In this document: positions 40,001 to 48,811 of the stretch, one piece after another | Layout of the letters: every line of letters begins with the position of its first letter | Numbering within the stretch: position 1 is the first letter of the stretch | From: RBG-16-34-14 sp963727535 | Lineage (GTDB): Bacteria; Bacteroidota; Ignavibacteria; Ignavibacteriales; Ignavibacteriaceae | NCBI GenBank assembly: GCA_963727535.1 | Contig: CAVSGR010000006.1 | Coordinates: 1,054,001-1,118,000, forward strand | Direction: 5' to 3' | DNA length: 64,000 nucleotides | Translations under genes and position numbers: made by a program | The notes under the pieces: generated by a model | The model's database searches: none | What the model was told of the DNA's origin: nothing | What the model saw: the letters and a program-made list of their open reading frames with translations, nothing else

Positions 40001-40126
40001 AAGGCTGCAGCGATTGATCAAAGAGCAGGCAAAGCGCAACCTGTAAAAGTTGGTGACAAAGTTGGAAGAAATGATCCTTGCCCTTGCGGCAGCGGTAAAA
40101 AATATAAACATTGTCATGGTAAGTAG
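37082..40126 (+). CDS. secA: Preprotein translocase ATPase SecA
   Basis: About 1014 residues from ATG 37082 (MLDIFKKVFGDK), chosen over a TTG at 37019 that would add 21 atypical residues. Walker A MATGEGKTLVA, DEVDSVLIDEARTPL (DEAD-like Walker B), GTNNEFGFDYLRDNM, the helicase II motifs MAGRGTDIKLG and QLRGRSGRQGDPG, and a C-terminal zinc motif CPCGSGKKYKHCHG for SecB or membrane binding. A ~100-residue insert near 290-390 is typical of Bacteroidota-type SecA. Drives export through SecYEG. Confidence 0.97.
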   Translation: MLDIFKKVFGDKHTKDAKTLWPIAEEINIEYEKIKNLSEEELKAKTVEFRQRIEDYVAETKQKIEEIKTRLHSDEEFDRNAAYDELDKLEEELHEKYEEILDELLPEAFAVVKATCEKLLGTSWMVTGRKVTWDMVPYDVQLMGGVVLHEGKIAEMATGEGKTLVATLPMYLNALTGRGVHLVTVNDYLAQRDSEWMGEIFRFHGLTVGCILNTMSPDERKERYNCDITYGTNNEFGFDYLRDNMAVDKESQVQRGHNYAIVDEVDSVLIDEARTPLIISGPVETDDQRFNEMKPKVEKLYRLQTNLVAKLVQEAEELLKNGGDGNKEAGVLLLRAYRGLPKSNRLLKVFSEAANKKLMEQTEMEFLREKAKNMYIIDDELYFVIDEKNNTIDLTEKGREDLAKGSGMEKDFFILPDLGTEVSKFENDTEISEEEKLKRKDALYKKYSESSDRIHTIHQLLKAYTLFEKDDEYVITEEGKIAIVDEFTGRVLPGRRYSDGLHQAIEAKENVKVERDSQTLATITLQNYFRMYNKLAGMTGTAETEEGEFFEIYKLDVAVIPTNKPIVRDDEDDAVFRTKREKYNAVIDKIEELKKEGRPVLVGTTSVDVSETISRMLKRKGVAHNVLNAKQHQREAEVVAHAGEISAVTIATNMAGRGTDIKLGAGVVDRGGLFILGTERHESRRIDRQLRGRSGRQGDPGTTKFFLSLEDDLMRLFGSDRASSVMQRMGLKEGEVIQHPLITKSVERAQKKVEENNFAIRKRLLEYDDTMNQQREVIYTKRGRALEGDRLKSDVFDLLEEYTSEVVERSFDDVLVDNMKEEIKFNLLVEFPLEAQEFEDLGKEGIVERIVSASKEFYKRKEEMLGSELMARLERYAVLSVIDHKWKEHLREMDDLKEGIGLRAYGQKDPLVEYKTEAFKLFVDLLDQIRNDVVSFCFKFFPQAPEEVQRRKRPVSRVTETKQSATNIGLATPKAAAIDQRAGKAQPVKVGDKVGRNDPCPCGSGKKYKHCHGK

Positions 40127-40138
40127 AAAGGGGAACTC

Positions 40139-40477
40139 ATGAAAAAAATAGTAGCTATAATCCGTCCCTTTAAAATGGATGAAGTAAAAGAAGCCCTTGC
40201 TGAAGAAGGAATTAAAGGTCTTACCATAACCGAAGTAAGAGGTTACGGAAGACAAAAAGGTCACTCCGAAACATACAGGGGAAGTGAATATAGGATTGAG
40301 TTTGTTCCTAAAATGAAGATTGAAATTGTTGTAGAAAAGGAAAAAGTCGATAAGGTTGTCGATGCAATTTTAAGAAGTGCAAAAACCGGTCAGGTGGGGG
40401 ACGGCAAAATCTTTATAAGCGATGTAGAAGAAGTAATAAGAATCAGAACAGAAGAGTCTGGAAAGGAGGCTTTGTAA
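40139..40477 (+). CDS. glnB: Nitrogen regulatory protein PII
   Basis: 112 residues, the full PII length. Sequence follows GlnB throughout: IIRPFKMDEVKEAL, TVTEV-like TITEVRGYGRQKGH, T-loop RGSEYRIEF with Tyr at position 51 (the uridylylation site), and VGDGKIFISDVEEVIRIRT. Senses 2-oxoglutarate and ATP/ADP and regulates nitrogen metabolism, including the adenylyltransferase GlnE, whose gene lies in this window. No amtB neighbour. Starts 13 bases after secA. Confidence 0.95.
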   Translation: MKKIVAIIRPFKMDEVKEALAEEGIKGLTITEVRGYGRQKGHSETYRGSEYRIEFVPKMKIEIVVEKEKVDKVVDAILRSAKTGQVGDGKIFISDVEEVIRIRTEESGKEAL

Positions 40478-40524
40478 TAAATTTTTTACCTTTTACATTT
40501 TTTTAATCTTTGATAGCTTCCTTT

Positions 40525-42870
40525 ATGCGATTTCTTAAATATAGACTTTTTCTTCTGCCTTTTCTTCTCATTTTTTTTCCATCCTGTAGTGTGTGGGACA
40601 ATTTCACAACCTATTTTAATTTATACTATAACGCCTCTGATCTTTTCCAGCAAGCTGAAGAATCAATTAAGGAACAAAAAAGAGATCTTTTTTCTGCAGA
40701 TGATATAGTTATTCCGGGCAGTGCAAAGCAGCAGCTTGGAAAGGTAATCGAAAAATGTTCAAATATTTTACAATTCCATCCCGATGGTCCTTATGTTGAT
40801 GATGCACTTTTGATACTGGGAAAATCATTTTACTATCAGAAAGATTATCAGAAAGCATACCGTAAATTCCAGGAGTTAATTGCAACCCAGCCACAGAGTG
40901 ATCTTATCCTTGAAACTAAATTGTGGATAGGGAAAGCACAAATGAAGCTTAGGAATTACGATGATGCTCTGCAAATATTAAGTGAGGTAAGAGACGAAGC
41001 AACAACCGAAGAGAGAGAAGATATCATTAAAGATGCTTTTGTTGAAGAAATTGTTTACAGGATTAGTAAAGAAGATTATCAACTTGCAATCGGGTTAGCA
41101 AATCAACTGATTGAAGCCTCTAATGATGAAAGCATAAAAGCAGAAGTTTATTATGAAATAGGAAAGCTCTATGATGAAGTGGAGGAACCTGATAATGCTA
41201 TATCAGCGTTTAACCAGGTTTTTGAGTATTCGCCTTCTTATGATATTGAAGTGAAAACCAGGCTTGAACTTGGCAGGGTTTTAAGAACGACCGGCAAAAA
41301 CCAGGAAGCTCTCGATATTTTTGAAAAGATGAGATCACAATATAAATTCAGCGATGTTTACGATCAGGTTGACCTCGAAATAGGAACAACTTTAATTGGT
41401 CTAGACAGGCTCGATGAAGCACTTGATAAATTAAAGTCTGTAGATACGTCATATGTTAAAACGAAAACATCAGGAGTTGCCAAGTATAAACTCGGGGAAC
41501 TATATCAAAACAATTTTAAGAATTTTGACAGTGCTGCTGTATATTATAGGAAAGCCGCAACTTCTCAGTTACCGACTGAATATATTAAAAGAGCAAATGA
41601 AAAAACAAATATTTTTAAGAAATACCAGGGACTGACCTCGGCTATTACAAATTATAATGGTGAACTTTTCTATCTTGAAAACCCCGAAGAATTTACAAAA
41701 GATTCTATCAAATTTGTTCAGGATTCTGCCAGTTATGTTAGCGACTCTTTAAGAATTATGGCGGAACTAAATCTTTATACGGAACATCTTGAGGGTCTGG
41801 CGGGTATTAATGCATCCTCTAATAAAACTGATACAACAAAAATTGATTCTTCAAAGATTGACTCAACAAAAATCGATTCGACTGCCATTAAGGATTCCTT
41901 AAACAATATTATACAAGAAAGAGATCGGCAAAATATTACTCAACGAACCAGGGAGAGCAAAAGAAAGAGTGGAAATATCGTAGAGGGCGTAAATATTGAT
42001 TCTCTCTTTGCTAAAGAATGGGGAAAAGACAGAGTATTTCCCAAAAAGCCTGTAAAGTCAAAATTAAGTTTAGATTCTCTAAAAACACTTGTTGCTAAAA
42101 ACAAACTTGATTTGGGCAATCTGTTTCTGACCGAACTGGAACTCCCGGATTCTGCTTATAAAAACTATATAAGTGTACTTAACGATTATCCGAATACTTC
42201 ACTGCAGGCAACAGCATTGTACGCACTTGGGAGTTACTATTTAACTGTTAACCAGGAAACGACTGCGGACAGTTTATTTAATATTATTTATGAAAACTAT
42301 AGGAATGAGAGTATTGTAAATGCAGCGGCTGATAAATTAAATAAGCCTTTAATTGATCTGGAATATGATCCGGCAAAAGATCTTTATGCAGATGCAGAAA
42401 AAGAAATGCTGGATAAAAACTATGACATCTCGATAAATAAATTTTACCAGTTGTATAAAAAATATCCTCAGTCTAAATTAGCTCCTAAAGCTTTGTACGC
42501 TTCCGGATGGATACTTGAAAACGATTTGAGTATGTATGATTCTGCAGCAGTTGTGTACGATACAATGTCTGTGCACTATCCTAAATCGGAATACGTTGTT
42601 AAAATAAGCCCGGAACTGACGACTTATAAATTATTTAAAAAAGAAAAGGAAAAAGCTGCCGAAGATTCTCTTAAGAAAATTGAACAGAAAGAATTTTTAG
42701 CGGATTCTCTTACTGCTGCCGATTCTTTACAAACAAATCAGCAAACTTCTGAAACAGGGTTACCTGCTCAAAATTTAGATAATGGAACAAAGAACACACA
42801 GCCTGCACAAAGCGATTCGCTTCACCAGGGAATTTTGAATGATCCCCGGCGAAACCCGCGAAGAAGATAA
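40525..42870 (+). CDS. TPR-repeat lipoprotein, SprE/PorW-like
   Basis: 781 residues from ATG 40525 (a TTG at 40510 is the alternative). N-terminal signal with a lipobox-like FFPSC (Cys near 20). Then CSVWDNFTTYFNLYYNASDLF, matching the start of SprE/PorW-type proteins of the type IX secretion/gliding apparatus, and TPR-like helical pairs over about 70-310 and 530-700 (YYQKDYQKAYRKFQELIA; EVEEPDNAISAFNQVF; YDISINKFYQLYKKYP). A Lys/Asp/Ser low-complexity stretch (TTKIDSSKIDSTKID) sits near 440. Likely a periplasmic/outer-membrane scaffold; the PorW link is by resemblance only. Confidence 0.75.
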   Translation: MRFLKYRLFLLPFLLIFFPSCSVWDNFTTYFNLYYNASDLFQQAEESIKEQKRDLFSADDIVIPGSAKQQLGKVIEKCSNILQFHPDGPYVDDALLILGKSFYYQKDYQKAYRKFQELIATQPQSDLILETKLWIGKAQMKLRNYDDALQILSEVRDEATTEEREDIIKDAFVEEIVYRISKEDYQLAIGLANQLIEASNDESIKAEVYYEIGKLYDEVEEPDNAISAFNQVFEYSPSYDIEVKTRLELGRVLRTTGKNQEALDIFEKMRSQYKFSDVYDQVDLEIGTTLIGLDRLDEALDKLKSVDTSYVKTKTSGVAKYKLGELYQNNFKNFDSAAVYYRKAATSQLPTEYIKRANEKTNIFKKYQGLTSAITNYNGELFYLENPEEFTKDSIKFVQDSASYVSDSLRIMAELNLYTEHLEGLAGINASSNKTDTTKIDSSKIDSTKIDSTAIKDSLNNIIQERDRQNITQRTRESKRKSGNIVEGVNIDSLFAKEWGKDRVFPKKPVKSKLSLDSLKTLVAKNKLDLGNLFLTELELPDSAYKNYISVLNDYPNTSLQATALYALGSYYLTVNQETTADSLFNIIYENYRNESIVNAAADKLNKPLIDLEYDPAKDLYADAEKEMLDKNYDISINKFYQLYKKYPQSKLAPKALYASGWILENDLSMYDSAAVVYDTMSVHYPKSEYVVKISPELTTYKLFKKEKEKAAEDSLKKIEQKEFLADSLTAADSLQTNQQTSETGLPAQNLDNGTKNTQPAQSDSLHQGILNDPRRNPRRR

Positions 42871-42914
42871 ATCTTTTTAGTATTTTCTTGCTAAGCAATT
42901 CTATTAGTAATTAA

Positions 42915-43664
42915 ATGAAACCGCAATTTCCTCATTTTGAGTTAAGTTTTCTTTTTGAAAGGATCATTACTTTAGTAAAAAGAAACAAGTTCAAAAGTTT
43001 TTTCTTTTATATAATTTTTCTTTTTTACTTTAGCATTCCATCGTTTCAGATCCCAGTTTTAGAATACAATTGTTTCCGTATAACTTCTTTGATGGAGCAA
43101 AGAGCAATTGAGAAAAAACTTCTTTTCTATCCCCACCAATCGTGGATTTCAATAGATGATGTTAATCCGAATCTTTTGAGAGCTATAATTGCTATGGAAG
43201 ATGGAAGTTTTTTCAGGCATAAAGGAATAGACTGGAAGGAATTAAAAACTTCAATTCGGGTTAATAAAAGAAGAAGACATTATGCCCGCGGTGGAAGCAC
43301 TCTTACTATGCAGCTTGCAAAAAATCTTTTTCTTACAACGCAAAAATCATTTTTAAGGAAAGGAAAAGAATTTTTAATTGCAGTAAGAATGGAAAAAGAG
43401 TTATCAAAAAAGGCTATTCTTCAAAATTATATAAATGCTATTGAATGGGGAGATGGAATTTTTGGGATTAAAATTGCATCAGAAAAATATTTTAATAAAG
43501 AACCGGGCAAACTTACAATAAATGAATGCGCAAGGCTTGCCGCTGTCATTCCTTCTCCCTTAAGATACAAACCAAATACAAACTCGGGCTATGTTTTAAG
43601 AAGATCAGCAATTATTCGCGGCAGAATTGGTGATGTAGTATTATTTCCCAAAAAGAGTTTATGA
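42915..43664 (+). CDS. mtgA: Monofunctional peptidoglycan glycosyltransferase (GT51)
   Basis: 249 residues. One membrane segment at about 25-43 (FFFYIIFLFYFSIPSF), then the GT51 motifs: IIAMEDGSFFRHKGID (catalytic Glu in EDxxFxxHxG), RGGSTLTMQLAKNLFL, RKGKEFLIAVRMEKELSKK and YINAIEWGDGIFGI. Polymerises lipid II glycan strands on the periplasmic face; no transpeptidase domain. Overlaps the AlbA_2 gene by 4 bases. Confidence 0.93.
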   Translation: MKPQFPHFELSFLFERIITLVKRNKFKSFFFYIIFLFYFSIPSFQIPVLEYNCFRITSLMEQRAIEKKLLFYPHQSWISIDDVNPNLLRAIIAMEDGSFFRHKGIDWKELKTSIRVNKRRRHYARGGSTLTMQLAKNLFLTTQKSFLRKGKEFLIAVRMEKELSKKAILQNYINAIEWGDGIFGIKIASEKYFNKEPGKLTINECARLAAVIPSPLRYKPNTNSGYVLRRSAIIRGRIGDVVLFPKKSL

Positions 43665-44317
43665 AAAGAAGAGAGTTATTAGAACTTATTGAAGAAGGGG
43701 AAAATATTCATTGCGAATTTAAAAGAAAATTTTCGTCTCCCCAGAAAATTGCAAAAGAGATGATAGCTTTTGCAAATACAAAAGGAGGCTATATTCTTTT
43801 TGGAATAGACGATGATAAAGAAATTGTGGGCGTTGAAAGTGAGAAATCGGAAGCAGAATTGATAAAAGATACAGCAAAAAATTATTGCGAACCGCCTATA
43901 GAATTTGTTTTAGATTATATAGAGTATAAAGGAAAAGAAATTGTAGTTGCTGAAATACCGGAATCGGATAAAAAACCACACCGCCTGCAGGATTACCAAA
44001 ACAAGTTTGATATAACAAAAGCTATTGTAATGATTCGCGTCCAGGATAAAAGTATCCGGGCAAGTAAAGAAATGGTAAGAATTATGAAAGCCGATGCTGA
44101 TAATCTTACATTAACTAAATATTCAATCGGGCCCAATGAGAAAAGAGTTTTTGATTATTTAGATGAAAATGAGAATATATCTGTTAAACAATTGAGTGAA
44201 CTTGTTAATGTCTCAGAAAGAAGAGCTTCGAGAACTTTAGTAAAACTTGTAAGAGCTAAGCTATTGGCAATTCATACAAAAGACAACGGGGAAGAGTTTT
44301 TTACTGCGATTGGATAG
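43661..44317 (+). CDS. AlbA_2 (Schlafen-like) DNA-binding protein with winged helix
   Basis: 218 residues. The AlbA_2 domain (about 10-125) has EFKRKFSSPQKIAKEMIAFA, NTKGGYILFGIDDD and GIE/GVESE, the nucleotide-binding pattern. A C-terminal winged helix (about 150-218) has SVKQLSELVNVSERRASRTL. The ATG overlaps the transglycosylase stop (ATGA), so it is coupled to cell-wall synthesis rather than to the accessory unit that follows, from which it is separated by 84 bases. Probably a regulator. Confidence 0.8.
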   Translation: MKRRELLELIEEGENIHCEFKRKFSSPQKIAKEMIAFANTKGGYILFGIDDDKEIVGVESEKSEAELIKDTAKNYCEPPIEFVLDYIEYKGKEIVVAEIPESDKKPHRLQDYQNKFDITKAIVMIRVQDKSIRASKEMVRIMKADADNLTLTKYSIGPNEKRVFDYLDENENISVKQLSELVNVSERRASRTLVKLVRAKLLAIHTKDNGEEFFTAIG

Positions 44318-44401
44318 AATTTGCATTACTTTATATATATTTTAACACTATAAAAGTGAACATAGATGATACCTTCCTTTTAACAAAATAGTATTTGACG
44401 A

Positions 44402-47050
44402 ATGGGAAAAATTAATTGCACTAAGTTTGAAATTTTCAGGAATGGGGCTACGTGGGTAAGAACAGACTTTCACCTTCATACTATTGCTGATAAAGAGTTT
44501 AATTATAATGGGAATTTAAATGATTTTAACAAAGAATATGTTGCTTCTCTTAGGGATTCGGAAGTCAAAGTAGGTATAATAACAAATCATAACAAATTTG
44601 ATCTAAATGAATTTAAGGATTTAAAAAACAAAGCACTTAAAAATGAAATATTTTTAGTCCCAGGTGTTGAACTCTCTGTGAATGATGGTGCCAATGGAGT
44701 CCATTGTCTAATTGCGTTCAATTTCGAGCAATGGTTCAACAATGGAAACGATTATATAATGCCTTTTTTGACGTCGTGTTTTGAAGGGATTTCAAATTAC
44801 GAGAATGAAAATACTCGTTGCAAATATAATCTGGAAGGAATTTTAAAAAAGTTAGATGAGCATAAACAAGATGGAAGAGATTCATTTATTATTATGGCAC
44901 ATGTAGAAGATAAAAGTGGATTTCTAAATGAATTCAATGGTGGAAGAATTCAACAATTCGGGGAAAATGAACTGTTCAGAGATTTTGTAATTGGATTTCA
45001 GAAAGTCAGGACACAAGAAAAAATAAAGAATTTAAATGATTGGTTAAGTAAAAATGTACCGGTATTTGTTGAAGGTTCAGATTGTAAAAAAATTGATGAG
45101 GTGGGAAGGTGTCATCAACAAAAGGGAAGGGAATTAAAAACATTTATTAAGATTGGTGATTATAATTTTGAGGCCATAAAGTTTGCTCTTTTGTCAAAGG
45201 AAAGAGTTTCAGATAATATACAAGAAATTGAGAATGCTTATATAAAAGAAATAAATTTTATAGGAGGGAAATTAGATCAAGGGACTATTTCGTTAAATAA
45301 TAATATGAATAATTTTATTGGAATAAGAGGGAGTGGGAAATCTTCAATTTTGGAATCGATTCGATATTGTTTAGACATCCAATTTGGTAAAAATTCAAAA
45401 GATATATCGTATAAAGAAAACTTGATAGATAATATTATTGGTAGTGGTGGTATTCTTAACATAAAATTAATTGATAGATATAATAAAGAGTATTTGATTC
45501 AAAGAATCAATAAAGAAAAAACTGAAGTATATAGAGATAATACTCTTATTCCCAATTTGATTATTAACGATAACTTGGCAAATATGTTATACTTTGGACA
45601 GAAAGATTTATCGGAAATAGGTGATGAGGGTTTTAGCTCCGACTTAATTAATAAGTTTTTTGGAGTAAATGTCTCGGAAATAAGAAGCAGTATTAGTCTG
45701 AAAGAACAAGATGCCATGAGAATAATTAAAGAAATAAAAGAGTTAGAAAAAGTTATAGCGACCAAACAGGATTTAGTTTCTGAGAAAGCTGGTCTTGAGG
45801 AAAGTATTCAGAAATATAAAGATCATAATGTTGAGGAAAAATTAAAGAGACAATTAGCTTTTGAGAAAGAAAACAAACAGATAATATCAACAATAGATTT
45901 TTTCAATGAGTTATTAAGTTCTCTGCGGAGTTTATCGAACGAATATTTGGATAATATAAAAAGTTATAAGAATTTAAAAAGTATTGAGAATACAGAAATT
46001 TTTGGACAAATAAATATTGTAATACAATCTATTGGAAAAAATCTAAATACAATAAATGACCATTTAGGGAATATTAATAATGACTTAAAAAAATTATATG
46101 ATCTCCAAAAGAGGTTTAATGGAATATTCGACAGTCTTAAGGAAGAGTTTGCTTCTATAAAAAGAGAAATAAGACTTCCGAATTTAAATCCCGATGATTT
46201 TGTTAAGATGTTAAACAGGTTAAATAATATTTTGCTTAGATTGGAAGAAATAAACAAAAGGGTTGACAAACACCAACAATTAAAAATGAAGTTAATAAAT
46301 GTACTTAACGATCTTAATAAGTTATGGCATCAAGAGTTTACTTCTTTAAATAATGCAATAAAGGAACTGAACGTTAAGAAATTATCTATATCGATGGAAA
46401 TAAAATATAAAGAGGATAGAGAAAAATTTAGACAATTTTTGGAAGACAATTTACGAGGAACTGGTATTACGAAAATAAAAATGAAGAATTTAATAGATTC
46501 ATATCGTGATACAATAGAAATGTATAATGATCTTTATAACGACCAAGGTAATTTGGCAAGTATTTTGAGTGGCAATCAATTATTATTATTTAGACAAAGA
46601 TTTGAAGAATTGATGGAAACTTTTTTGACATATCGTGTTCCTGATAGATGTGTCCTTTCATACAAAGGAGAGGAATTGAATAAATTATCTTTGGGTCAAA
46701 GAGCATCTGCATTAATATTGTTTATCCTTACTAAGGAAGATAAAGATATTATAATTATCGACCAGCCAGAAGATGATTTAGACAATCAATCTATTTATTC
46801 TGATGTCATTAAAGAATTAAATCAATTGAAAGGAAAAACCCAATTTATTTTTGCAACGCACAATCCAAATATTCCTGTATTAGGGGATTGTGAGCAAGTT
46901 ATAAGTTGCCATTATACAGAAACAGAAATGAAAGCGACAGTTGGAAGCATTGATTGCAAAGAAATTCAAGAAGAAATAATTAACATTATGGAGGGTGGAA
47001 AAGAAGCTTTTGAGCAAAGGAATAAAATTTATGAAATATGGAGCAGTTAG
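44402..47050 (+). CDS. PHP-domain/SMC-like ATPase fusion protein (TrlF-type)
   Basis: 882 residues. N-terminal PHP phosphoesterase: DFHLHT (HxH), ITNHNKFD, VPGVELSV with VHCLIAF, MAHVEDKSG and VEGSDCKK, together the metal-ligand set. The ATPase has Walker A GIRGSGKSS near 306, a coiled-coil middle (about 430-690, rich in Lys/Glu/Leu heptads), signature LSLGQRASA near 760, Walker B IIIIDQPEDDLDN and H-loop FATHNPN. This matches the architecture of TrlF-type AAA-like ATPases; such PHP-ATPase proteins occur in defence islands. It overlaps the next gene by 13 bases. Activity on nucleic acid or nucleotides is inferred. Confidence 0.85.
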   Translation: MGKINCTKFEIFRNGATWVRTDFHLHTIADKEFNYNGNLNDFNKEYVASLRDSEVKVGIITNHNKFDLNEFKDLKNKALKNEIFLVPGVELSVNDGANGVHCLIAFNFEQWFNNGNDYIMPFLTSCFEGISNYENENTRCKYNLEGILKKLDEHKQDGRDSFIIMAHVEDKSGFLNEFNGGRIQQFGENELFRDFVIGFQKVRTQEKIKNLNDWLSKNVPVFVEGSDCKKIDEVGRCHQQKGRELKTFIKIGDYNFEAIKFALLSKERVSDNIQEIENAYIKEINFIGGKLDQGTISLNNNMNNFIGIRGSGKSSILESIRYCLDIQFGKNSKDISYKENLIDNIIGSGGILNIKLIDRYNKEYLIQRINKEKTEVYRDNTLIPNLIINDNLANMLYFGQKDLSEIGDEGFSSDLINKFFGVNVSEIRSSISLKEQDAMRIIKEIKELEKVIATKQDLVSEKAGLEESIQKYKDHNVEEKLKRQLAFEKENKQIISTIDFFNELLSSLRSLSNEYLDNIKSYKNLKSIENTEIFGQINIVIQSIGKNLNTINDHLGNINNDLKKLYDLQKRFNGIFDSLKEEFASIKREIRLPNLNPDDFVKMLNRLNNILLRLEEINKRVDKHQQLKMKLINVLNDLNKLWHQEFTSLNNAIKELNVKKLSISMEIKYKEDREKFRQFLEDNLRGTGITKIKMKNLIDSYRDTIEMYNDLYNDQGNLASILSGNQLLLFRQRFEELMETFLTYRVPDRCVLSYKGEELNKLSLGQRASALILFILTKEDKDIIIIDQPEDDLDNQSIYSDVIKELNQLKGKTQFIFATHNPNIPVLGDCEQVISCHYTETEMKATVGSIDCKEIQEEIINIMEGGKEAFEQRNKIYEIWSS

Positions 47051-48214
47051 TGGATGAATTAGAAATCTTGAGTATTATATCTCGCGGGGAAGATAGTCAA
47101 CATCAGTTTAAGGAAAATATAACCAACGGAGTTCAAATAGCAAGCGAAATGGCTGCTTTTGCAAATTCAAAAGGTGGTTATATATTCATTGGAGTTGATG
47201 ATGATGGTGCAATAAAAGGTTTAACCGAAGCAGATATTAGGAGAATTAACAATTTAATATCATCTGCTGCTGCCGATCATATAAGAGATCCTCTAAATCC
47301 CATAACAGAAAATAAAAGAATTGGGAATCGATTAATTGTTATTGTAAGGATTGAAGAAGGAAACAATAAGCCATATTTAGATAATGATGGAGTGGTATGG
47401 GTTAAGAATGGAGCGAATAAAAGAAAGGTAACTTCCAAAGAAGAATTGCGAAGAATCTTCCAGAGTTCGGATTTGATACATTCTGATGAAGTTCCTATAG
47501 CAAATTCTACTACAAACGATCTTGATAGAGAATATTTTTCCCAATTCTATAATACGGTTTATAATCAAAATATTAATGAATTAGGGGTATCTATTAATCA
47601 GTTGTTAGAAAATTTAAATCTAGCGTCCGATAATAAGTTAAATCTAGCTGGCTTATTAAATATTTGGTAAGAATCCTCAAAGACTTAAACCGCAATTTAT
47701 AATTAAGGGAATAAACTTTGTTGGTAATGATATTGCTGGTACCCGATTCAGAGATAAAGAAGATATAGCCGGTAAAATTCAAGAACAATATTCATTGGTA
47801 ATTGCATTTATTAAGAGAAATCTAAGAAAAATTCAGAGGTCGGAATCTTTTAATACCACTGGGGAAATGGAAATACCCGAATTAGTTTTTGAGGAAATGG
47901 TTGCGAATGCAATTATGCATAGAAACTATTTTGTAGATGCTCCGATTAAAGTGTTTATTCTCGATGACAGAATTGAAATAATTAGCCCTGGAGTTCTTCC
48001 TAATAATATCACTGTGGAGAATATTAAAAATGGAATTTCTGTTGTTAGAAATCCAATTATAGCATCTTTTGTCACAAAAAATAATCTTATTAAATATAGT
48101 GGAATAGGTACAGGGGTAGTAAGAACTTTAAAAAGTTATAAAGACATTCAATTTTTTAATGAAGAAAATCTAAATCAATTTAAAGTCGTTATAAAAAGAC
48201 CCTCGAATCAATAA
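47038..48214 (+). CDS. AlbA_2 (Schlafen-like) ATP-binding protein with HATPase-like C-terminal part, frameshifted
   Basis: Two frames give one protein of about 391 residues: 47038-47670 and about 47660-48214. The AlbA_2 domain (about 10-125) has HQFKENITNGVQIASEMAAF, NSKGGYIFIGVDDDG and VIVRIEEGNNKPYL. LGVSINQLLENLNL leads into NLAGLLIFGKNPQRLKPQF after the shift, and a GHKL-like end has EEMVANAIMHRNYF, DRIEIISPGVLP and SGIGTGVVRTL. The join needs one base dropped at 47659. Starts inside the end of the PHP-ATPase gene, so they work as a pair. The 3' end overlaps the trmH-type gene by 7 bases, convergently. Confidence 0.82.
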
Positions 48215-48765
48215 GTATTAAACACTTTTCTCAATTCAAAAATTGTTACTCCATAAGCAACCGCAACATTAAGAGATTGTTTAATTCCATACTGCGGAAT
48301 TTCAATTGAGAAATCGCAAAGATCAATTAAATCCTGGGAAACTCCGGTTATTTCATTTCCCACAATTACGCATAAAGGCAAATCTTCTTTTTTTACCTGG
48401 TGATAAGGAATACTTTTGTCTGTTAATTCGAGTGCACAAATTTTTACTCCCTCATTTTTCAGTTTAAGTATTACTTCTTTCGGATCCTTCACATATTCCC
48501 ATTTTACACTTTCAGTAGAGCCGAGCGCAGTTTTAAGTATTTCTTTTTTCCCACCTGTGGAATCTTGTTTTGGAGGATGGGGAGTATAACCGCATAAGTA
48601 AAGTTTCTCAATCATTGCGCCGTCTGATGTACGGAAGATTGAACCGACATTATAAGTACTTCTTATGCTGTTAAGAACAACATAAACCGGCAGTTTTTTT
48701 ACTTTGTGAAGTGTTTCTAGAGTGCTTCTTTTTAGGGAGATTTCTTCGTGGGAAAGTTTTTTCAT
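48208..48765 (-). CDS. TrmH/SpoU-family RNA 2'-O-methyltransferase
   Basis: 185 residues, SPOUT knot domain only. Motif 1 NSIRSTYNVGSIFRTSDG, motif 2 LCVIVGNEITGVSQ and motif 3 EIPQYGIKQSLNVAVAYGV. Transfers methyl from SAM to a 2'-hydroxyl in tRNA or rRNA; the exact target is unclear. Sits between the accessory unit and rlmN, on the same strand as the latter. Confidence 0.92.
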   Translation of the reverse strand: MKKLSHEEISLKRSTLETLHKVKKLPVYVVLNSIRSTYNVGSIFRTSDGAMIEKLYLCGYTPHPPKQDSTGGKKEILKTALGSTESVKWEYVKDPKEVILKLKNEGVKICALELTDKSIPYHQVKKEDLPLCVIVGNEITGVSQDLIDLCDFSIEIPQYGIKQSLNVAVAYGVTIFELRKVFNTY

Positions 48766-48811
48766 AAACTTAAATTTGAAATCTCAAAACCCAATTTAAT
48801 ATTTGAGATTG

